Below, in pieces: positions 31,761-39,134 of a stretch of DNA of 44,096 bases; the stretch's first letter is position 1; every line of letters starts with the position of its first letter. The stretch lies in NCBI GenBank assembly GCA_913009755.1, contig CAJVWU010000029.1, forward strand, positions 1 to 44,096, in the 5' to 3' direction. Source of the DNA: an uncultured Bacteroidia bacterium. Its GTDB lineage: Bacteria > Bacteroidota > Bacteroidia > Bacteroidales > F082. The notes under the pieces are model-generated. The model searched no databases. It was not told the DNA's origin and saw nothing but the letters and a program-made list of their open reading frames with translations. Position numbers and translations under genes: made by a program.

Positions 31761-34616
31761 TTATCGGTTGCAAATCTCTTTAAAGTCGCACCATTTGCAT
31801 TGATCTTCATCATCGGTTTGATGCATTGTTTCAGCGGGGTCAAGCATATTGCGGATAAGGGATGATAACTGCTCTTCAAACCGGGGAAAACTTTCAGATA
31901 AATTATCGGAATCTGGAAGTGTTAACCGGATAAAGCGCTGCGATAATTTTCTGAGGCTGTAAATCCCTGCTTCAATTTGCCGGATATCTTCATTGTTTTT
32001 GGCAAACAGGTAGGCATAGAAAAAAACCTGAAATGCTTTTGCCATATTAGGTTCCGTGATCAGCTTATCCCATTCTTTCAGGTTCAGGTTTGTTTGATCA
32101 ACAGCACCGGTTTTGTAATCAATGATCCTGACCATCCCCGCTCCGTTTATTTTGTCAGACCGGTCAATAGTCCCTTTCAACAAAATGGTTTCGCCCTCCA
32201 CATCCAATTGATGCTGAAGCACCTGCTCGGTGGCAATGAGGTAACGGTTTTTCCGCTTTAACTCATCAATTTCCATGTGAATAAACCGGCGGACATATTT
32301 ACCGGCTACTTTTAAAATAAGCAGGTTTTTACCCGAGTTGATATCACCGCCCGGATATTTCTCCGCAAACCCTTTCAGCAGCAGGTCATCTGTCCTTTTC
32401 AACTGAACTTTCAGAAAATCAACGGTGATGGGTTTTCCTTTTGCACCGCTGTAAATATCCTGAAGAACATGATGTACCACCGTTCCGAAAACGTCAGCTT
32501 CGATGCTTTCATCAATGCTGTCGGGGGCTTTTAATCCCAAAACGTATCTGAAATAAAATTTTAGCGGGCAACTGATATAAACGGAAAGGGCTGTGGGCGA
32601 TATGCCGGATTTTAATTTTTTCCTGATCAGGTTAAGGATTTCGTTGGTTTTCGGAATCGTGATGTGCTCTTCCTTATTGGAAGCATTAAAAGGAATGCTG
32701 AGGGCCTTATTGAGAACCCTTAGTTTTTTATTGGCCGGAGCCAGTTCTTTTTCAATCTGGAGGATGAACCGGCTTTTTTCGCCACCACCCAAATCGCCGG
32801 GCTCTGAATTGTAAACCAAGATCACATTCCGGGCACGTTGCAACAGGCGGTAAAAATGATAGGCATAAACGTCGCTCTTGTCTTTGGGCAGGGGCAGGTG
32901 ATATACCGACCGGATATCAAAAGGGATAAATGATTCAAAGTTGCTCGTTTTTGGGAGAATGCCGTCGTTGGCAGAAAGCAGGATGATATTTTTAAAATCC
33001 AGGTTTCTTGTTTCGAGCATGCCCATAACCTGAATGCCTTCAAGGGGCTCGCCTTTCAGGTTGATGCCCGTGCGGCGTATCAGTTGATTAAAAATGTTTT
33101 GCACCGCCTTCAGCGTGAGCAGGCCCGCGTTGTCCTGCAATAAAATATCCAGCTTTTTTACCAGGTTCATGGTAATGGCCATTTGTTCCCTTAATAAATC
33201 ATTTTTATGGCCGGATTCATCAATGACCTGTTTGCTGCTTTGCAGAAATGTGATGAAGGCACTGATAAACGTCATGGGTGACTTGCCGGCATTCAGGATA
33301 ATTTCCATCAAATCCCCGGATTTTTCATCTGCATCAGGAAATTGGTCCATAACCTGGTCAAAGCTTAGATACACACTGTTCAACCGGTTCAGGTTTTCAG
33401 TCAACATACGGGGCATCCCTTTCGAGATACCTTCAAAAGTAAACTGAAATGCCGGATTGCCGATGAGCGACAGCAAATAGTAAACCGAATAGTTGCGGTT
33501 GCTTTGTTCGTTGTGTTGTATGAGCAGGTTGAGCCATTGGTTGGCAAGGTCGGTAAACGGGCTGTCAGTCAGCGGATAGCCCATTGTAACATTGTATCCG
33601 ATAGTATTCCCGTTTTCCGTTTTTATCGTAGGCAACGAATTGAGCAGGGGCAAAAGCAATTCCTCATCAGCAAGGACAATGGCCGTTTCCGAGAAAGATT
33701 GCTTTTCAACGATCGTTTTGTCATTTTTAAACCAGGTTTCGATCTGCTGGCCGGCAAATTTTACCTGACCAATGTTTTTGGGAATGCCCAGCAGTGTGAT
33801 CTCTTTGTCATCATCATTCAATAAGTGATTGCCAATCCATTGGATATTCTCTACTTTCCACTCTTTCACAAGATCGTGGATAAAACGGCCTGCTTCGTGT
33901 TGTTTTTTCTCTCCGGGCTGAAAATAATATTCATCCAGATCCCAGAAAATGTCGGTTTGATAATTTTGAATGATATACCCAAAAATATTTTTCTCCGCTT
34001 TCGACAAGGCATTGAACCCCGCCAGCACAAATCGTTTCCACGGCCAGCCGGTTGACAATTTTTCGATGTTCTCAAACAAATAGCGGTAAACCATCCCTTT
34101 GTACCCAGCCCCGTTTTTTTGAAGGCGTTCGTTAAGCTGCTTGTAATATTGATAAAGCGAACGAAAAAACGCGAGGTAATTTTGCTGCAGGGGGGTCAGT
34201 TCCCTGCCATCGGGGTTCCATTCTTCCATCGCCTTTATATCGGACAGATGGGTGAATATTTTTTCAGGATCAGCGAGATAAAGGTCAATGTCGTTGAAGT
34301 CGGAAAGCATAACCGGTGCCCAGGCCAGGAAATCGTCAATACTACGGGCCTCTTTGCCGGTGATCTCACGGTGAATGTCGAACAGCTCAAAATACAAAGC
34401 TACCGGGTCTTGTTCAGCAAGTCCGGATGCCTTCTCCAGAAATTCGTCAACGGAATATATCCCGGGAAGCCAGAAAGGGCCGCTTACCAGCTTTTTCAAA
34501 TGGTCTTTCAGAAAGATTTCCGAGCGCTTGTTGGGTAGGATGACTGCAGTATGCAAACATTCTTTGCCCACATCGTTCAATATAAATTCTGCTACTTTTT
34601 GTAAAAATTTCTCCAA
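31761..34616 (-). CDS. AddB-like PD-(D/E)XK nuclease protein
   Basis: This 951-residue protein has a degenerate UvrD-like helicase region in its first 640 residues, lacking a GxGK(T/S) Walker A (the corresponding place reads VILPNKRSEIFL). Its C-terminal RecB-type nuclease domain has the catalytic strand VRIIDYKTGAVD. Four cysteines able to hold a 4Fe-4S cluster are present (SCPLKFYFR and QCKWCDFKEICN), as in AddB and RecB-like nucleases. It probably takes part in double-strand break processing for recombination. The usual AddA partner is not adjacent; the neighbours are a TPR lipoprotein and a MurU-like gene. Confidence 0.82.
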   Translation of the reverse strand: MEKFLQKVAEFILNDVGKECLHTAVILPNKRSEIFLKDHLKKLVSGPFWLPGIYSVDEFLEKASGLAEQDPVALYFELFDIHREITGKEARSIDDFLAWAPVMLSDFNDIDLYLADPEKIFTHLSDIKAMEEWNPDGRELTPLQQNYLAFFRSLYQYYKQLNERLQKNGAGYKGMVYRYLFENIEKLSTGWPWKRFVLAGFNALSKAEKNIFGYIIQNYQTDIFWDLDEYYFQPGEKKQHEAGRFIHDLVKEWKVENIQWIGNHLLNDDDKEITLLGIPKNIGQVKFAGQQIETWFKNDKTIVEKQSFSETAIVLADEELLLPLLNSLPTIKTENGNTIGYNVTMGYPLTDSPFTDLANQWLNLLIQHNEQSNRNYSVYYLLSLIGNPAFQFTFEGISKGMPRMLTENLNRLNSVYLSFDQVMDQFPDADEKSGDLMEIILNAGKSPMTFISAFITFLQSSKQVIDESGHKNDLLREQMAITMNLVKKLDILLQDNAGLLTLKAVQNIFNQLIRRTGINLKGEPLEGIQVMGMLETRNLDFKNIILLSANDGILPKTSNFESFIPFDIRSVYHLPLPKDKSDVYAYHFYRLLQRARNVILVYNSEPGDLGGGEKSRFILQIEKELAPANKKLRVLNKALSIPFNASNKEEHITIPKTNEILNLIRKKLKSGISPTALSVYISCPLKFYFRYVLGLKAPDSIDESIEADVFGTVVHHVLQDIYSGAKGKPITVDFLKVQLKRTDDLLLKGFAEKYPGGDINSGKNLLILKVAGKYVRRFIHMEIDELKRKNRYLIATEQVLQHQLDVEGETILLKGTIDRSDKINGAGMVRIIDYKTGAVDQTNLNLKEWDKLITEPNMAKAFQVFFYAYLFAKNNEDIRQIEAGIYSLRKLSQRFIRLTLPDSDNLSESFPRFEEQLSSLIRNMLDPAETMHQTDDEDQCKWCDFKEICNR

Positions 34617-34725
34617 TGGATAATCTCCTGTTATTTTACTGTGAATTTAATTTCAACATGTTTTTCTTTTGTTTGGGTATGATCAGCAAATTTAAAAGAT
34701 TGTGAAAAGAAGGTTTACTAATTCC

Positions 34726-35448
34726 CTAACCGGATAAATACTTTTCTGCTGCTTTTATTTTCTCTTTCGTTCCCAGGTCGAACCAATATCCTGATGTGTT
34801 TGGCCAAGCCATGATCCGTTCTGTTTTTGCCATTTCCAGCCACGCATCAATGATGGAAAACCGGCCCGAAAAAGGCAGCTTTTCTGCAAATGCCGGACTT
34901 GAAAGGTAAATTCCACTGTATGCAAAGGTTGTGAAATTTTCAACCGGCTTATTTACCCATTTATAATTCTTGTTTTTCAGATCAGCCCATCCTGTCAGTT
35001 TCATTTCACCATCAAAAAGCAGGGCCCTGCCCGATTTTCGTTTTCTGACCACAAGGGTTGCCAACGCCCTGTTTTTTTGGTGAAAATCCAAAAGCGCTTT
35101 CAATTTAATGTCTGACAAGACATCCACATTATGGACAAGTACCGGTTCCGTGCCCCTGAAGAAATCCCCTGCTTTCCAAATGGCACCCCCCGTATCGAGC
35201 AATTCATCCCGTTCATCTGAAATTGTAATCTCCACGCCAAACCGATTGTTGTTTTCGATATAATCAATCACCTGTTGCCCGAAGTGGTGAACATTGACCA
35301 TAAACTTTTTAACACCTTGTTTTTTAAGCTGTTCAATTACTATCACGAGCATGGGAACCCCCTTCACATCCACCAGTGCTTTCGGTTTGTTCAAGGTAGT
35401 TCCTTTCAGTCGCGAGCCAAGCCCGGCAGCCAGTATCATTGCTTTCAT
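34726..35448 (-). CDS. MurU-like sugar-phosphate nucleotidyltransferase
   Basis: This 240-residue protein is a Rossmann-type nucleotidyltransferase with the signature AAGLGSRLKGTTLNKPKAL at the start, a variant of GxGTRxxPxTxxxPK. It has the metal-site Asp in PVLVHNVDVLSD and an acceptor region (AYSGIYLSSP...FSIIDAWLEMA). It resembles MurU, which makes UDP-MurNAc from MurNAc-1-phosphate. The adjacent upstream gene, an AmgK-like kinase, makes that substrate in the recycling pathway. A mannose- or glucose-1-phosphate enzyme cannot be excluded from sequence alone. Confidence 0.8.
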   Translation of the reverse strand: MKAMILAAGLGSRLKGTTLNKPKALVDVKGVPMLVIVIEQLKKQGVKKFMVNVHHFGQQVIDYIENNNRFGVEITISDERDELLDTGGAIWKAGDFFRGTEPVLVHNVDVLSDIKLKALLDFHQKNRALATLVVRKRKSGRALLFDGEMKLTGWADLKNKNYKWVNKPVENFTTFAYSGIYLSSPAFAEKLPFSGRFSIIDAWLEMAKTERIMAWPNTSGYWFDLGTKEKIKAAEKYLSG

Positions 35449-35680
35449 AGACTTTTATTCGGCTGTAACTTTCTTTTGGTAAAAATAAGGATATATATAA
35501 ACGGAAATCATGAACGGCATATTATTTGCCTTTCGGAAAACCTCGCGCCCAATGATAAATCATTGGTCTATGGTGTCTCCATCCCCTCGGGATGTGGGCG
35601 CTTCCTGAAGAGAAAGCATGAATATATAGCCGTGGAATTCATTCCCCGGCGATTGGGGGAGTAATGATACCCGAAAAATA
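35449..35680. repeat. Palindromic intergenic element between the kinase-RapZ fusion and the murU-like gene
   Basis: This element contains the perfect palindrome CCAATGATAAATCATTGG (about 35549-35566), a CATCCCCTCGGGATG hairpin (35579-35593) and flanking GAATTC / GGGGAAT-type repeats. Overlapping short ORFs on the plus strand are repeat products. It looks like a dispersed non-coding element inserted in or near the operon. A degenerate -7 (TATTTTTA, minus strand, near 35485) could serve the murU-like gene alone. Confidence 0.5.
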
Positions 35681-37120
35681 TTATAACGTTTTCTCCTTCT
35701 CTATCTGAATATGTTTCAACCTGACTTCAACCCGCCCGTTGTATTTAAGACTGATGAATTCCGCAAGCTGCCGGGCGCAGTAAACCGACCGGTGCTTGCC
35801 TCCCGTGCATCCGTAATTGACCTGTAAATGGGTGAAACCGCGTTCCAGGTATTTCCCAATACTTTGTTTGACCAATTGAAAGGTTCCGATCATGAACCGG
35901 TTCACTTCGCTTTTGTCCTGCAGGTATTCGATCACAGGCCGTTCCAGGCCCGTAAAATCCATTAATTCCTTTATCCGACCCGGGTTGGGCAATGCCCGGC
36001 AATCGAACACAAAACCGCCTCCGTTTTCAGTAATATCGGACGGATACCCTGTTTTTTTGTAAGAAAAGCTGTTGATACTGACGGTTAATTTTTCGGCAGG
36101 CAAATCCGGCTCGTCATATTGACTTAAACTGATGATTTGCACGAATATCCGGTGAAGTTGGGGATAGCTTTTTTCGATGGCCGAATCAGCAATAAGCGCT
36201 TTCAGGTTGCGGATCGCATAAGGGATGCTTCTTAAAAAATGGCCTTTTCGCTGGATCAGCCCCCTGAAGCCATAAGCGCCGAGAACCTGCATCAGCCGGA
36301 AGTAAACAAAGTCGGTAAAATATTTTTTAAATTGTGTGGATTGTCCCGGGACAGCCTGTTCCAGATGATCGAGGTAAAGCTGATAGAGTTCATTTTTGAA
36401 CGAGGGGCTTAATCCGGCCCGTGCCTGGTAAAGCAATGAAGCCAGATCATATTGCAAGGGCCCCCGCCTCCCGCCCTGAAAATCAATATACCAGGGCCGG
36501 TTTTCAAAGATCATGATGTTGCGGGTCTGGAAATCGCGATACTGAAAAAATCCCGTAGCGGCCTGAAGCAAACGGCTTGCCAGTGCCCCAAAGTCGTTTT
36601 CCAGTTCATGCTCGTCAAACAATAACTCGTGGGGTTTTACAAAATAATATTTGAAATAATTCAAATCCCAGAAAACAGAATCTTTATCAAAATCTTTAAC
36701 CGGATAGGCCGCTTCCATATCCAGCCCCCGGATACCTTCTGTCTGAAACCTTACCAAATCGCTAACCACCTGTCTGTAATAATCCTTTATCCGGTCATTC
36801 ATTCCGTTGATAACAAGGTCAAGCAAATTTATGTCGCCCAGGTCCTGCAACAAAAAATAGCGGAAGTTATCATCGTGCGCTAAAATCGCGGGAACCGGCA
36901 GTTCCAGTTTTTTAAAATGGTTGCTGAAAGTGAGCCAGGCTTTGTTCTCGTTAATATCAGGGTTAAAGGCGGCAATCAGGCTATTGAGTTCCTTTTCACG
37001 AAATGTTATCCTGAAATAACGGCGGTTTGAGCCGGAACCGGGTAATTCGCGAATAATTTCCGCATCGGGAAAATGATTTTTCCTTAACAGGCTTTCGATT
37101 ATTGAGGTATGGTTTTTCAA
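35681..37120 (-). CDS. AmgK-like sugar kinase fused to a RapZ C-terminal domain
   Basis: The first 330 residues of this 479-residue protein form an aminoglycoside-phosphotransferase-type kinase. It has a glycine loop (ELPGSGSNRRYFRI), a catalytic loop FFQYRDFQTRNIM (Asp196, Asn201) and the metal-binding WYIDFQGGRRGPLQYDLASL (Asp213). This is like AmgK, which phosphorylates the anomeric position of MurNAc/GlcNAc. Residues about 345-475 are the RapZ C-terminal domain (GGGFVFDCRALPNPG, VNYGCTGGKHRSVYCARQLA), which in Escherichia coli RapZ binds glucosamine-6-phosphate and small RNAs. The N-terminal P-loop ATPase of RapZ is absent. The downstream MurU-like enzyme fits peptidoglycan recycling. The RapZ-C role here is unknown; allosteric sensing is the simplest idea. 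Confidence 0.87.
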   Translation of the reverse strand: MKNHTSIIESLLRKNHFPDAEIIRELPGSGSNRRYFRITFREKELNSLIAAFNPDINENKAWLTFSNHFKKLELPVPAILAHDDNFRYFLLQDLGDINLLDLVINGMNDRIKDYYRQVVSDLVRFQTEGIRGLDMEAAYPVKDFDKDSVFWDLNYFKYYFVKPHELLFDEHELENDFGALASRLLQAATGFFQYRDFQTRNIMIFENRPWYIDFQGGRRGPLQYDLASLLYQARAGLSPSFKNELYQLYLDHLEQAVPGQSTQFKKYFTDFVYFRLMQVLGAYGFRGLIQRKGHFLRSIPYAIRNLKALIADSAIEKSYPQLHRIFVQIISLSQYDEPDLPAEKLTVSINSFSYKKTGYPSDITENGGGFVFDCRALPNPGRIKELMDFTGLERPVIEYLQDKSEVNRFMIGTFQLVKQSIGKYLERGFTHLQVNYGCTGGKHRSVYCARQLAEFISLKYNGRVEVRLKHIQIEKEKTL

Positions 37121-37142
37121 ATGACGTTGTTTTGAACAGTTA

Positions 37143-37150
37143 CAAATTTA
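37143..37150 (-). promoter_or_regulatory. -7 promoter element of the kinase-RapZ fusion gene
   Basis: On the minus strand TAAATTTG matches TAnnTTTG, 22 bp upstream of the ATG at 37120. Confidence 0.5.
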
Positions 37151-37178
37151 TACCAAATTGCTTTCCTTCGATAAAACT

Positions 37179-37212
37179 TTGAACAAAGGCAACAAATATT
37201 TGGCTATTTTTG
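37179..37212 (+). promoter_or_regulatory. Promoter of the ferritin-like gene
   Basis: TTG at 37179-37181 and TATTTTTG at 37205-37212 are 23 bp apart, a complete -33/-7 pair, 25 bp upstream of the ATG at 37238. Confidence 0.65.
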
Positions 37213-37237
37213 CATCCAACGATAAACTTAAAAAGTT

Positions 37238-37741
37238 ATGGAATCAAATGATAAAGCAATAGAGGTGTTGAAAACAGCCATTCTTCTCGAACGCAGGGGA
37301 AAAGCATTTTACAGCCAGGCTGCCCGTCAGACCGAAAGCAAATCGGCAAAAAAAATATTTGAAATGATGGCGGAAGAAGAAGATGAACACATTGAGTTTC
37401 TTACAAATCAGTTCAAGAATTACATTGAGCATCACGAATTTTTAAAAACCAACGATCATCATGAGGAGGATGAAGCCGTGATGGAAATACTGTCGGAAGA
37501 CGTAAAAAAAGAGATCAGTGCCGCCGGTTTTGAGGCCGCTGCCATTTCGGCGGCCATTGATTTTGAAAACCGGGCCATATCAGTTTATTCCACCCGTGCC
37601 GAAGAAGCCACCGACCCGAAGGAAAAAGAAATGTATAAGATGCTTGCCGACTGGGAAAAAGGCCATCATCACCTGTTGTATAAACTGAATGAAGACCTGA
37701 AAGAACAAATTTGGAACGACAACAATTTCTGGCCTTTCTAG
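37238..37741 (+). CDS. Ferritin-like di-iron protein (rubrerythrin-domain, no rubredoxin)
   Basis: This 167-residue protein has a four-helix ferritin-like domain. The predicted di-iron ligands are Glu18, Glu48-x-x-His51, Glu110 and Glu140-x-x-His143. There is a histidine-rich helix (IEHHEFLKTNDHHEE) and an aromatic C-terminus (NNFWPF). There is no rubredoxin domain, so it resembles the erythrin / ferritin-family proteins of anaerobes that handle peroxide, oxygen or iron. It is transcribed alone and ends at a terminator. Confidence 0.88.
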   Translation: MESNDKAIEVLKTAILLERRGKAFYSQAARQTESKSAKKIFEMMAEEEDEHIEFLTNQFKNYIEHHEFLKTNDHHEEDEAVMEILSEDVKKEISAAGFEAAAISAAIDFENRAISVYSTRAEEATDPKEKEMYKMLADWEKGHHHLLYKLNEDLKEQIWNDNNFWPF

Positions 37742-37765
37742 CAAGATAAAAAATCAAAGGGAAAG

Positions 37766-37803
37766 ACCGCATCGAATCACAGGAAACGATGCGGTTTTCT
37801 CGT
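37766..37803 (+). terminator. Terminator after the ferritin-like gene
   Basis: ACCGCATCG (37766-37774) pairs with CGATGCGGT (37787-37795) around a 12-nt loop, followed by TTTCTCGTTTTG. Confidence 0.8.
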
Positions 37804-37844
37804 TTTGTTAATAAAATATAAACACAATAAACATCAAATAAATT

Positions 37845-39026
37845 ATGAATACAAAAAACATTAAATTTAATTCAAAACTCATCCACGCCGGTGGTATTGA
37901 GGACGAAAAAGGTAGTGCGGTAACACCCATTTACCAGACTTCTACTTTCAAATTTAAGAATGCCGACCAGGGCGCTCGTTTTTTTTCGGGTGAGGAAAAG
38001 GGATACATTTACACACGGCTGGGCAACCCAACCATTGAGGACCTGGAAAATACAGTGGCCGAACTTGAAAACGGCTATGCAGCAATAGCAACTGCCTCAG
38101 GCATGGCAGCCGTCAACACGGTTTATCTTACGCTGCTGGGACAGGGTGAGCATATCATCGGGCATAATTCGCTTTACGGCCCTTCGCGGGTTATCATGGA
38201 AAAATTGTATCCCAGATACGGCGTTGAGTATGATTTTGTGGATTGTACCAGGATAGAGAAAATCGAGAAGGCCATCAAGCCCAACACCAAACTCCTTTTC
38301 CTGGAAACCCCTGCCAACCCTACTATGGGTATTACCGATATTGCAGCAGCCAGTACACTGGCCAAAAAACACAACATCATTACCTGTGTTGACAATACTT
38401 TTTTAAGCCCTTACCTGCAAAACCCGTTGGATCTTGGGGCTGATATTGTGTTGCACTCCATGACCAAATTCATTAACGGCCATGCTGATATTGTGGGCGG
38501 TATTGTTGTGGCCAAAGAAAAGGAAATGTTCGATGCATTACGCTATGTAATGACCAATATGGGATTCAATATGGATCCGCATCAGGCTTTTCTTACCAGG
38601 CGGGGATTAAAAACCCTGGCCATCCGGATTGACAGGGCGCAGGAAAATGCAATGAAAGTGGCGGAATTCCTGGAAGCCCATCCCAAAGTAGAATGGGTAC
38701 TTTATCCGGGGCTTAAATCGCATCCGCAGTACGAACTGGCCAAAAGACAGATGAAGGGCCCGGGCTCCATGATCTCGTTTGAATTGAAAGGCGGATTGGA
38801 TGCCGGGAAAAAAGTGATGGACAATGTACGGCTGGCCGTGCTCGCCGTTTCGCTGGGCGGGGTGGAAACCCTTATCCAGCATCCCGCTTCGATGACCCAC
38901 TCCAAAATACCCCGTGAAGAACGACTGGAAGCCGGCATATCTGACGGACTTGTCCGTTTATCAATAGGTATTGAAGATGTTGACGACTTGCTGGCTGACC
39001 TAAAACAAGCACTCGGGAAAGTATGA
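37845..39026 (+). CDS. Methionine gamma-lyase family PLP enzyme
   Basis: This 393-residue protein belongs to the Cys/Met metabolism PLP family. The PLP-binding Lys208 lies in LHSMTKFINGHAD; Tyr56 and Arg58 (YTRLGNPT), Tyr111 and Asp183 (CVDNTFLSPY) complete the cofactor site. The overall pattern best fits methionine gamma-lyase, which splits methionine to methanethiol, ammonia and 2-oxobutyrate. The cysteine that follows Tyr-Gly in classical enzymes (YGC) is Pro113 here (YGPS), so cystathionine gamma-lyase or synthase activity is also possible. It is transcribed singly, between two terminators. Confidence 0.85.
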   Translation: MNTKNIKFNSKLIHAGGIEDEKGSAVTPIYQTSTFKFKNADQGARFFSGEEKGYIYTRLGNPTIEDLENTVAELENGYAAIATASGMAAVNTVYLTLLGQGEHIIGHNSLYGPSRVIMEKLYPRYGVEYDFVDCTRIEKIEKAIKPNTKLLFLETPANPTMGITDIAAASTLAKKHNIITCVDNTFLSPYLQNPLDLGADIVLHSMTKFINGHADIVGGIVVAKEKEMFDALRYVMTNMGFNMDPHQAFLTRRGLKTLAIRIDRAQENAMKVAEFLEAHPKVEWVLYPGLKSHPQYELAKRQMKGPGSMISFELKGGLDAGKKVMDNVRLAVLAVSLGGVETLIQHPASMTHSKIPREERLEAGISDGLVRLSIGIEDVDDLLADLKQALGKV

Positions 39027-39048
39027 CCATCCTAAATACGAAATTTTT

Positions 39049-39082
39049 AAAAAGCCTGTTATAAATAGTAACAGGCTTTTTT
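39049..39082 (+). terminator. Terminator after the PLP enzyme gene
   Basis: AAAAAGCCTGTTA and TAACAGGCTTTTT form a 13-bp stem around the loop TAAATAG-like sequence, followed by T residues. Confidence 0.85.
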
Positions 39083-39134
39083 GTTTAAAGCTTATTCCGT
39101 AATTTCGTTTGCCGGTTTACAGGGATCAACTCTT

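Noticed and set aside
35275-35664. 129-codon ORF on the plus strand
   Set aside because: Its first half is antisense to the MurU-like gene and its second half is the palindromic element.
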